A DNA stretch of 32,026 bases from Bacteroidales bacterium (GTDB taxonomy: Bacteria; Bacteroidota; Bacteroidia; Bacteroidales; PUMT01), in contig SLJO01000183.1 in the NCBI GenBank assembly GCA_007135095.1, positions 1 through 32,026 of the forward strand. The letters run 5' to 3'. A model generated the notes under the pieces. The model searched no databases. It was not told the DNA's origin and was given only the letters and a program-made list of their open reading frames with translations. Shown here piece after piece: positions 1 to 7,649 of the stretch. The translations under genes were made by a program, and so were the position numbers. How positions within the stretch are numbered: position 1 is the first letter of the stretch; each line of letters starts with the position of its first letter.

Positions 1-174
1 GGGGGGCGGGTCCTGTTCCCGGCACCTTCCTTGAGGTTATGATCCGCTACCGGGGCCCGTATTTTCCGGATCCGCCACGGGGGGGCGGGTCCTGTTCCCG
101 GCACCTTCCTTGAGGTCATGATCCGCTACCGGGTCCCCGTATTTTCCGGATCCGCCACGGGGGGGCGGGTCCTG
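1..174. repeat. 79-80 bp GC-rich tandem repeat, 2 full copies plus a partial one
   Basis: Two nearly identical units lie head to tail, each beginning with a G run then CGGGTCCTGTTCCCGG and ending CCGGATCCGCCAC. A third copy stops after GGGGGGGCGGGTCCTG at about 174. The landmark C after the G run falls at 7, 86 and 166, so the period is 79 then 80 bp. The visible differences are TTATG versus TCATG and one inserted base near CTACCGGG. The array probably continues left of the window. No open frame crosses it convincingly. It lies just downstream of the minus-strand LytTR gene. Its role is unknown. Confidence 0.85.
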
Positions 175-201
175 GATGCATCGCGGACCGGTGCAGGGGT
201 T

Positions 202-519
202 TTAAAAAACTTCCAGGCTTTCCATTATCAACTTACCCTGGCGTCTGGATACGGGCAACCGGCAGCCATGGGCAATTGCCAGTAGCTGGTTCCGGTAATA
301 ACGGAATGCTGTAATAGCACCGGCGTTCACCAGGAAGCTCCGGTGGACCCTGCAGAATGTACCCTCAGGAAGCATAATTTCAACCCTGGCAAGTGGCACA
401 TCCAGCACCTCCTGCCTTTTGTTTTTTAAAACCATAACAGTAAAACCATTGCAACTATGAAAATAAAGGATCCTTTTCAGCGAACAGGAGCTTACAAACG
501 ATTCTTTCATAATATACAT
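202..519 (-). CDS. LytTR-only DNA-binding protein (first of two)
   Basis: This 105-residue protein is almost entirely a LytTR DNA-binding domain. It has the hallmark FCRVHRSFLVN segment around residues 55-65, followed by a basic LPVSRRQGK stretch near residues 88-96, both typical of the AgrA/LytR C-terminal domain. No response-regulator receiver domain or membrane segment is present, so it is not a classical two-component regulator. It is probably a cytoplasmic transcription factor acting on an unknown target. The start is the ATG at 519; a second Met three residues in is an alternative. A second LytTR-only gene lies about 130 bp upstream on the same strand, and a GC-rich tandem repeat lies just downstream. 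Confidence 0.75.
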   Translation of the reverse strand: MYIMKESFVSSCSLKRILYFHSCNGFTVMVLKNKRQEVLDVPLARVEIMLPEGTFCRVHRSFLVNAGAITAFRYYRNQLLAIAHGCRLPVSRRQGKLIMESLEVF

Positions 520-650
520 TTATAAATAAGCAATTAAGTCGGCATATTAAAGCGGGGAATAAGAGTCCTGGTGTTCACCTTGATCTGATAATTTTCCATT
601 GAATTGAATAAAAAATTATGATTTGTACCGGCAGTCTCTGTTCAGGAACT

Positions 651-1010
651 TCAGAATGAATTCTTCCGCCGGTCAGCGAGTCTTTCAAGTTTAATTTTTA
701 ATTTGTTGCGGCGGCGGCGGGAAACGGGCACGGGACCCCACCATGGCAGCGTCAGGGTATCATCAGATAGTTTGCCGGCCCGGTTTAAATTGACAAGGTA
801 GTTGCGGTGACAACGGAAAAATTTTTTACTGCAGAGCTTGTCCTCCACTCTTTTCAATGGCACCTGCACATTAGTCCGCCGTCCGCTGACATAAACAATT
901 ATTGTAATGTCCCTGTAATGATGACATAACGCTATATCATCATTATCTATCTTTACCGCCCCGGAGGAATCCAGGAGCCATATACCCGGAATTTTCAAAA
1001 GTCTCTTCAT
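651..1010 (-). CDS. LytTR-only DNA-binding protein (second of two)
   Basis: This 119-residue protein carries one LytTR domain. FFRCHRNYLVNL sits near residues 64-75 and a basic VPVSRRRRNKLK segment near residues 94-105. The N-terminal 25 residues are short and do not form a receiver domain. It is clearly a relative of the neighbouring LytTR protein at 202-519 but well diverged from it, for example HRNYLVN versus HRSFLVN. The start is the ATG at 1010. The two genes are on the same strand with a gap of about 130 bp, so they could be co-transcribed or each control the other. The target genes cannot be told from sequence. Confidence 0.75.
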   Translation of the reverse strand: MKRLLKIPGIWLLDSSGAVKIDNDDIALCHHYRDITIIVYVSGRRTNVQVPLKRVEDKLCSKKFFRCHRNYLVNLNRAGKLSDDTLTLPWWGPVPVSRRRRNKLKIKLERLADRRKNSF

Positions 1011-1439
1011 GGTTTAACTGTTTTAGAAAACTAATTAAAAGCCAATGCGGTAACCCAGGAAATTCCTGAAATATGGAAGCATCGCTATTGCACGGATTGT
1101 TGCACCCTTCATAATAAGGTGCATTTTTTATTAAAATGTGACACGGGTTTCCTGTTAATAAAAATACCCTCCAGGCGTAATGCCTGTGAATAATGCGATT
1201 CACATGACTGGTTTATTGAATGATACGGCGGCAAATCCCTGTTAATATTTTGTTGATAACATGTTAATAACAATCCTGGTTCATGAAGGAACCCTGGACA
1301 GGTTTCCCGGGACCAGGTTTTTTAACGGAAAGAATGAACTTTCTGAAAAATAAAAAATATGTATCTTGGTGAATTCTAAAAAATCTAATTAAATTAAATA
1401 TTTACTGATGATAATTAGAAGTAACAACACCCGATCGTT
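1011..1439. other. Gene-free divergent gap of about 430 bp
   Basis: This stretch separates the minus-strand LytTR gene from the plus-strand serine hydrolase. It is AT-rich near 1320-1439 and should hold the hydrolase promoter, but no clean TAnnTTTG box was found. The nearest is TATCTTGG at about 1361. Two hairpins followed by T runs are visible, at 1101-1129 and at about 1293-1323 (CCTGG/CCAGG, then six T). A minus-strand open frame of 86 codons (943-1203) overlaps the LytTR gene and has no recognisable features, so it is not called. Confidence 0.6.
1101..1129 (+). terminator. Terminator-like hairpin
   Basis: TGCACC (1101-1106) pairs with GGTGCA (1118-1123) across an 11-base loop and is followed directly by TTTTTT. 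The form is that of an intrinsic terminator reading rightward. No plus-strand gene precedes it, so it may end a small untranslated transcript, or be a relic or a leader structure. Confidence 0.35.
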
Positions 1440-3032
1440 ATGAAAAAGTTATTGCCGGCGAGATATTTATATTTCACTTTGTTTTTTCTGATCCTTCATC
1501 TTTTCGCGGTAACCGGATCAAGAGCACAGGTTCCTTCTGAATTAGAGGGGCTGGAGCAGTTTATCACAAACGGCATGGCGGACTGGGGGATACCGGGACT
1601 GGCCATTTCAATTGTAAAGGACGGGGAAGTTATCTATGCAAAAGGTTTTGGAGTCAGGAAGCTGGGAGAGGATGAAAAGGTTGACGAGCATACTCTCTTC
1701 GGCATTGCCTCGACAACCAAGGCAATGACAGCCACTGCGCTGGGCATGCTGGTAGACGAGGGGAAAATCCATTGGGATGACAGGGTAAGGGATCATTTGC
1801 CATGGTTTGAACTTTCCGATCCATGGGTATCGGATGTGGTTACCATCAGGGACCTTCTGTCACATCAGGTGGGGATCGGGCGATTGACGGGAAACCGGCT
1901 GGTTTTCATGCCCCACCGTGATCGCCGCACTATCCTCGGCCATGTCAGGCATCAGCCCCTGGAAGTGCCTTTCAGATCAGGATATGTATACAGCAATATG
2001 ATGTACATGGTTGCCGGAGAAGTGATTGAAGGGGCCACAGGCATAAGCTGGGATGATTTTTTACCCCAGAGGCTCTTCAGGCCCCTTGGCATGAGCTCGG
2101 CTAATGTCTCAATCACCCAGATATCAGAAGGTGACAATGCGGCCTGGCCCCATCAGGAAATTGAAGGAGTTGTGCAGGCAATCCCCAGGCGGAATTTTGA
2201 TAATGTTGGCCCCTCAGCCTCGGTCAATGCGTCGGCCCTTGATATGGCACAATGGATGATGCTGAACCTGGGCGAACCAGGCAGATATAAAGACAGCATG
2301 CTGGTAAGTCCAGGCACAATGAATGATATATATCAGCCGCAGCATGTCTTTAGCGCGGCGGATCCATTGGCCGGCAGTTTTTCTGCATATGCCATGGGCT
2401 GGAATACGGGCCGCTATGAAGACTACAGGCGGCTGCAGCACAGCGGGGGCACCGACGGAATGAACTCACTTATTACCCTGCTGCCTGAAATTGATCTCGG
2501 TATCTTTGTGGCCGGCAATCTCTTTTGCGGGTTCAGGCCGGCAATCGTAAACCGCATCATAGATGCTTACCTGGGGATAGAAAGGAAAGATGACTGGCAT
2601 GAAATATATTTCGGGCGGCACAAAAATCTTATGGAATCGGCACAAAGCAGAAGGGATGCCATTGAAAAAGCAAGAATTCCCGAAACCGTCACCTCTCTTC
2701 CCCTGGAGTCCTATACCGGGATTTATCATGACAAGGTATACGACGATGTGCGGGTAACAATAGGAGCCAACGGCCGGCTGCAGCTTTGTTTCTGGGATGA
2801 CCCTGAAATGGTCGCTGAGCTGGAACACTGGCATTTCGATACCTTCCGTGCATCCTGGAAAAATCCTGCGATGCGGGAGAAATTCGTGAACTTCGATCTT
2901 GACAGTCAGGGCAGGGTGAGCCATCTGAATGTTACCTTCACCCTCAGGCCCGTAATGATCCAGGTTGGCCTTTATCCCACCGATTATTACCGGATCGTGG
3001 AGTATGAGAGAACAGCAGATCTTATTAAATAG
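1440..3032 (+). CDS. Secreted serine hydrolase, beta-lactamase/PBP4* class C family
   Basis: The 530-residue product starts with a hydrophobic signal peptide (residues 1-30, ending GSRAQ), so it is exported. The class C beta-lactamase/DD-peptidase fold is shown by the SxxK motif STTK (Ser91, Lys94), the YSN motif (184-186) and HSGG (334-337) in place of KTG. The C-terminal 130 residues form an extra beta-rich domain of the type attached to many such esterases. It could be a D-aminopeptidase, an esterase or a penicillin-binding-like enzyme; the substrate cannot be deduced. The stop is five bases before the NhaC start, so the two are surely co-transcribed. The ATG at 1440 is chosen because the signal peptide begins there. 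Confidence 0.88.
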   Translation: MKKLLPARYLYFTLFFLILHLFAVTGSRAQVPSELEGLEQFITNGMADWGIPGLAISIVKDGEVIYAKGFGVRKLGEDEKVDEHTLFGIASTTKAMTATALGMLVDEGKIHWDDRVRDHLPWFELSDPWVSDVVTIRDLLSHQVGIGRLTGNRLVFMPHRDRRTILGHVRHQPLEVPFRSGYVYSNMMYMVAGEVIEGATGISWDDFLPQRLFRPLGMSSANVSITQISEGDNAAWPHQEIEGVVQAIPRRNFDNVGPSASVNASALDMAQWMMLNLGEPGRYKDSMLVSPGTMNDIYQPQHVFSAADPLAGSFSAYAMGWNTGRYEDYRRLQHSGGTDGMNSLITLLPEIDLGIFVAGNLFCGFRPAIVNRIIDAYLGIERKDDWHEIYFGRHKNLMESAQSRRDAIEKARIPETVTSLPLESYTGIYHDKVYDDVRVTIGANGRLQLCFWDDPEMVAELEHWHFDTFRASWKNPAMREKFVNFDLDSQGRVSHLNVTFTLRPVMIQVGLYPTDYYRIVEYERTADLIK

Positions 3033-3037
3033 TCTTT

Positions 3038-4510
3038 ATGCCCCCGGACAAACAAACCTCGAAGCCCACGATAATACAGGCAATGATACCATTGCTGCTG
3101 CTTATTGCCCTGCTGTCCCTTAATGTCTACTTTTTTGGCGATGATGCCCTCTTTGGCCCTAACCAGCTGGCGCTTTTGCTGGCTGCTGCCACAGGAGGAA
3201 TTATTGCTGTCAAACTAGGGCACAACTGGTATGCAATAAGGGCACAGATTGTTAAAAGCATAGGCTCAGCAATGCCCTCCATGATAATTTTGCTTCTTAT
3301 CGGGGCACTGGCTGGCACATGGCTTCTGAGCGGGGTTGTGCCCTCGATGATCTACTACGGTTTACTTATCCTTGACCCCGGGATATTCCTGCTTGCCTGT
3401 GTGGTGATATCGGCCCTGGTATCGGTTGCCACCGGCAGTTCATGGTCAACGGTAGCCACCATCGGGATCGCCCTGCTTGGCATAGGAAATGCAATGGGAT
3501 TTAATGAAGGGATGGTAGCCGGTGCAATTATTTCGGGAGCATATTTCGGCGACAAGATGTCGCCGCTGTCCGATACAACCAACCTGGCTCCTGCAATGGC
3601 AGGTACAGACATTTTCACCCACATAAGGTATATGTTTTTAACAACAGGGCCTTCAATTATAATCACCCTTGCGATTTTTGCCGGAATGGGCTTTTTCTTC
3701 AGGCCACTAACTGATGAAACCAATGTGCAGGCCACCCTTTCGGCGCTGGAGAGCGCCTTTTACATATCTCCGGTATTGTTTATAGTTCCGGCTGCACTGG
3801 TAACAATAATAATAAGCAAGGTGCCACCTCTTCCCGCCCTGCTTGCCGGAACCCTGCTGGGTGCTCTTTTCGCATTGATATTCCAGCCACAGGTAATTGA
3901 ACATATTTCAGGGATAAGTGATAATTATGCCCAGGCGGCATACATCGCAATAATGAAAAGCATGGGCGGCAGGATTGCCATAATCACACCTGACCCGCAG
4001 GTAACCGACCTGCTTTCTACCGGCGGCATGGCAGGAATGCTGAATACAATATGGCTTATAATGACAGCCATGATCTTTGGAGGGGTAATGGAGGCAGCCG
4101 GAATGCTGGTGAGAATAACATCCGGACTGATGCGTTTTGCAAAAACCACCGGCTCGCTGGTTGCTACTACTGCGGCCACATGTTTGTTTTTTAATATCAC
4201 GGCTTCCGATCAGTATATATCCATTGTGGTTCCCGGAAGGATGTTTGCGGGGACTTATGCTGACAGGAACCTCAAGCCGGAGGTCCTGAGCAGGACGCTG
4301 GAAGATTCAGGCACGGTGACCTCAGTGCTAATACCATGGAATACATGCGGGGCCACCCAGAGCGCCGTGCTCGGCGTGCCTACCTTTACCTATCTCCCTT
4401 ATGCCTTTTTCAATATTATAAGTCCATTTATGTCAATATTCATGGCCGCATTCAACATAAAGATCAGGCGGCTAAGGGAAGAAAAGAAATCAGGACCGGA
4501 GACTTTTTAA
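3038..4510 (+). CDS. nhaC: NhaC-family Na+/H+ antiporter
   Basis: This 490-residue polytopic inner-membrane protein has about 11-12 hydrophobic segments. The family core is visible in ATGSSWSTVATIGIALLGIG (residues about 130-150) and GAYFGDKMSPLSDTTNLAPA (about 166-186), which are hallmark segments of NhaC carriers. A second half-repeat carries NITASDQYISIVVPGRMF and EDSGTVTSVLIPWNTCGA. Members exchange Na+ for H+, or in some cases malate for lactate or small amines. It follows the serine hydrolase by five bases in one operon. Because the window also encodes a Na+-pumping NQR, Na+/H+ exchange is plausible, but the linkage to a hydrolase could point to export of a hydrolysis product. Confidence 0.88.
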   Translation: MPPDKQTSKPTIIQAMIPLLLLIALLSLNVYFFGDDALFGPNQLALLLAAATGGIIAVKLGHNWYAIRAQIVKSIGSAMPSMIILLLIGALAGTWLLSGVVPSMIYYGLLILDPGIFLLACVVISALVSVATGSSWSTVATIGIALLGIGNAMGFNEGMVAGAIISGAYFGDKMSPLSDTTNLAPAMAGTDIFTHIRYMFLTTGPSIIITLAIFAGMGFFFRPLTDETNVQATLSALESAFYISPVLFIVPAALVTIIISKVPPLPALLAGTLLGALFALIFQPQVIEHISGISDNYAQAAYIAIMKSMGGRIAIITPDPQVTDLLSTGGMAGMLNTIWLIMTAMIFGGVMEAAGMLVRITSGLMRFAKTTGSLVATTAATCLFFNITASDQYISIVVPGRMFAGTYADRNLKPEVLSRTLEDSGTVTSVLIPWNTCGATQSAVLGVPTFTYLPYAFFNIISPFMSIFMAAFNIKIRRLREEKKSGPETF

Positions 4511-4560
4511 AACAGCCGGCAAAACGCCCGGGCAGCTGCAGGCAGTGATCACGGAACAAC

Positions 4561-7467
4561 TCAGGAGGGCTGAACCCTGAAATTCCTCAGGTTATAGGTA
4601 AATGTCAGCATGAAGAACCTCGACAGCTGGTTTGTACGCAAATCCTCGAAATAAGAGTCGGAAACATTCCTTACGATATTTTTATTCTGATCAAGCAGAT
4701 CAAATACACTCAGGGTAATCTCTCCAAGGTTGTTGTTAAAAAGTTTTCTTCCGAAGTTCATGTTCCACAAAAGGTAATCCTGATTGAAATCATCCCCTAG
4801 TCCCCTATACGACAGGTGGCTCACATCGCTTCTGAATACCCAGTGTTTCAGGAAAATAAAACTAAGCCTTGTGCCGCTTGTCTGCGTGAGATAATCATTG
4901 TCAAGGTGGGGTTGCAGCGTGTTTTCCATAATATTATAACTGGCATTGTATGAAACCGAGAAATCAACATTGGGGCTTATGTTGCTTGAGAGGATAATAC
5001 CCCCGGAAGTGGTGTAGGTATTGGATAAATTGGTACGATCGTTTATCAGGCCTGGAAGCCTGACCCATCCAAGTCCGCTGGTCAGGTTAAGATTGCTTCT
5101 TATGGATCTGAGGGGAAACCCGTATGTCAGGTGTGAACGGAGATTCATAAAGCCATCCAGGTTCACGGGTTGTGAGAATTGCGAACCTTTCTTTAATTCA
5201 TACCCGTTTGCAAGGGTAGTATCTGCCCGTGCAATAATAGTGGAGTTACCAATGTAATCGTTGGAGAAACTTCCAAAAACAGCAGCAATTAAATTGGTCG
5301 ATTTTTCGGTGTTGGTGGCATTGTAACGTGACATGAAAAAGTGGCTGTAACTATGATCAAGATCAGGGTTCCCTGAAGAAAGGAGCATCGGGTTGGAATT
5401 ATCCACTACCTCCTGAAGCTGGTTTACCGATGGCGGACTTGTGCTTGTACGGTATGAAAAGCGCAGACTTTTCCCTCTTTCAATATCATAGGTCAGCATT
5501 GCTCTTGGCAGGAAGTTCTGGAAATCTCTCCGGGGCAGTTCAAAGCTGTGGGGGAATTCCTGGTTTGCGGTCAGCAATGCGTGCTGATACCCCATTTCCA
5601 GTGTAAGGCTGTACTTTCCCCCGCGAAGCAGGTACCCCAGCGATCCCCTTTGGGTCAGGTAATTGCTGCTAAGCCGGTTTGACAGTTCAGCCTCAAAAAC
5701 CCTGTATGATTCATCTTCAGGGTCCCAGCTGTTTGTTATCCTGTCGTTATTGCTTGTCGCCCGGGAAATATGATAGCCACCCTGCAGCAACCCGCGATTG
5801 CCAAGCGGTTCGGTATATGTTATATTTGAGGAAAGGGTTTTATTTATTGTCTCGGAATCAGATCGCTGGTTAAGGTAATCGCTAATAGCATCCTCACCAT
5901 GCCCCGGATCACCCTCGCCGGCGAAATAATCACTTAGCGCATCAAGGTGATAGAGGCTCTGGTTATTATTGAAATTGGCACTCAGATTTGTTGAGATGCT
6001 ACGGCCGGTCTTTTCAAACCTGTGCCTGTAAATCACTGAACTGCTGTAGTTGTAGCCGCTCAGGTCGGAGTCATATCCGGTTTCGGACCTGCTCAAAAGA
6101 TTATTGCCCTCAAGCAGGTTCCTTGCGCTGATGTAACTATCGGCGGTGTTGCTTTGCAGGGTCATCCTGGGAATAAATATCAGGGAATTCTGCTGGTCGA
6201 TATCCCAGGTTACCCTCATATTCATGCGGTGATTACTGTTCCTGCTGCTTGACTCACTATCCTCCAGGTAAAACTGGCTTTGGGTTTCATCCAGATAATA
6301 TTGCCTGTCGGTAAACTGGTCGGTAAAATTGTCTGATATATTAAAAAAGTAACTGCTGCTGAGCTTCAGGTTCTCATTAAGCCATGAATCACTATAATTC
6401 AGTCCCAGTGCATGTGTGGTATTATCGCCGTGCCGGGTGGATATCCGGTAATCCGACACATGGGAGGCTGTTCCTCCCTCAGGTGCACCTCCCCCCTGTG
6501 CTGTCCGGCCCATACCGCTTCCCATACCTCCACCCCTGCCGCCCCGTATAGCGCCGGCGGAGAGGCTGATAATATCTTCACGTGAGAAATTCTGCTCGTT
6601 AACGTTATTGCTCATCCCCAGTATCGAGATCCGGCTGTTGTCCATGAAGATATTAGTCGAGAGTCCGGCCTGGTAGCGCTCGTCACCTCCATAGCCTGAA
6701 TAGGCCCTTCCAAACTGGCCGCTTCGCGTATCAAGCCGGGTTACGATATTGATGGTTTTGCTTCTCTGCCCGTCATCAAAGCCGGTTAATTCCGCCTGGT
6801 CGCTCATGCGGTCATATACCTCTATCCTGTCTATCACTTCTGCCGGAAGGTTTCGAAGGGCAATAGAGGGATCGTCGCCGAAAAACTCACGGCCGTCAAC
6901 CAGCACCCTTCTGACATCCTCCCCCTGGGCGGTGACCCTCTCTCCGTCAACAGTGATGCCAGGCATTCTCCTTATCAGGTCTTCAGCACTTGCATCGGGG
7001 TTTACCTTAAAGGCCCGGGCATCGAAATCAAGGGTGTCGCCACGGAGCCGGGCAGTTGACCTGTAGCCTGTAACCTCGACCTCGTCAAGAAGCGCCCCTT
7101 CCTTCAGGAGCAACCTTCCGGCATCATTCTCTGCAGAGTTTGCCCTCACTGCCTGGTCTCCTTCGAGCACGAGTGTATGGTATCCTACAAAGCTGGCTTT
7201 GAGGGTATACCTGCCGCGCGGCAGCTTAAGGGAAAACTCACCCTCGGAATTTGTCATGGTATGGAAGATCCTGGTTGTATCCATGATATGGATAAAAGAA
7301 ACATGTGCCCCCGCCAGGGGAGTCTTATCATCATGATCGAGTATAACGCCTTTAATGGCAACTTCCTGCTGCATGCCTGACTGGCCGTCCTGTTGCCGTC
7401 TGCCCTGCTGCGCGGAAGTTATCATCGGAATAATTGAAAAGAGTGCCAGGAACAATGTGAGTCTCAT
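4561..7467 (-). CDS. TonB-receptor-like outer-membrane beta-barrel protein
   Basis: The 968-residue product has a signal peptide ending at about TSAQ (residue 19) and a carboxypeptidase-regulatory-like beta-sandwich (about 35-125, VAIKGVILDHDDKTPLAGAH). A plug domain follows (about 140-245, including LIRRMPGITVDGERVTAQG and VLVDGREFFGDD), then a long barrel of about 700 residues of the OMP_b-brl_3 type. A glycine- and methionine-rich insert (GGRGGGMGSGMGR) sits at about residue 295-325. No SusD partner or TonB-box-linked uptake gene is adjacent, so the substrate is unknown. It is convergent with nhaC, with only 50 bp between them. Such proteins either import ligands or have structural roles at the outer membrane. 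Confidence 0.85.
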   Translation of the reverse strand: MRLTLFLALFSIIPMITSAQQGRRQQDGQSGMQQEVAIKGVILDHDDKTPLAGAHVSFIHIMDTTRIFHTMTNSEGEFSLKLPRGRYTLKASFVGYHTLVLEGDQAVRANSAENDAGRLLLKEGALLDEVEVTGYRSTARLRGDTLDFDARAFKVNPDASAEDLIRRMPGITVDGERVTAQGEDVRRVLVDGREFFGDDPSIALRNLPAEVIDRIEVYDRMSDQAELTGFDDGQRSKTINIVTRLDTRSGQFGRAYSGYGGDERYQAGLSTNIFMDNSRISILGMSNNVNEQNFSREDIISLSAGAIRGGRGGGMGSGMGRTAQGGGAPEGGTASHVSDYRISTRHGDNTTHALGLNYSDSWLNENLKLSSSYFFNISDNFTDQFTDRQYYLDETQSQFYLEDSESSSRNSNHRMNMRVTWDIDQQNSLIFIPRMTLQSNTADSYISARNLLEGNNLLSRSETGYDSDLSGYNYSSSVIYRHRFEKTGRSISTNLSANFNNNQSLYHLDALSDYFAGEGDPGHGEDAISDYLNQRSDSETINKTLSSNITYTEPLGNRGLLQGGYHISRATSNNDRITNSWDPEDESYRVFEAELSNRLSSNYLTQRGSLGYLLRGGKYSLTLEMGYQHALLTANQEFPHSFELPRRDFQNFLPRAMLTYDIERGKSLRFSYRTSTSPPSVNQLQEVVDNSNPMLLSSGNPDLDHSYSHFFMSRYNATNTEKSTNLIAAVFGSFSNDYIGNSTIIARADTTLANGYELKKGSQFSQPVNLDGFMNLRSHLTYGFPLRSIRSNLNLTSGLGWVRLPGLINDRTNLSNTYTTSGGIILSSNISPNVDFSVSYNASYNIMENTLQPHLDNDYLTQTSGTRLSFIFLKHWVFRSDVSHLSYRGLGDDFNQDYLLWNMNFGRKLFNNNLGEITLSVFDLLDQNKNIVRNVSDSYFEDLRTNQLSRFFMLTFTYNLRNFRVQPS

Positions 7468-7649
7468 AATTGCATTTGTTTTTTTGAAAGAACCAAACTA
7501 TAACCTGTTAGATGCAATTTTCAACAATGGTTTAATCCCACAGGTACTTTTTGTGGATACCCGGGTGAAAAAATCAGGCAGGAAAAGCGGGGACCGGCGG
7601 CGGGGGTCCGTAGTTAAGATCAGGTGGCGGTTCAGTGGCAGGGTATTCC

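Noticed and set aside
1-174. CRISPR-like array
   Set aside because: The whole 79-80 bp unit repeats, with no variable spacers and no cas genes.
943-1203. 86-codon minus-strand open frame
   Set aside because: It overlaps the LytTR gene start in another frame and has no recognisable motif, signal or upstream promoter box.
4511-4560. Bidirectional terminator between nhaC and the barrel gene
   Set aside because: Short GC palindromes such as GCCCGGGC are present, but no stem with a T run on either strand was found.
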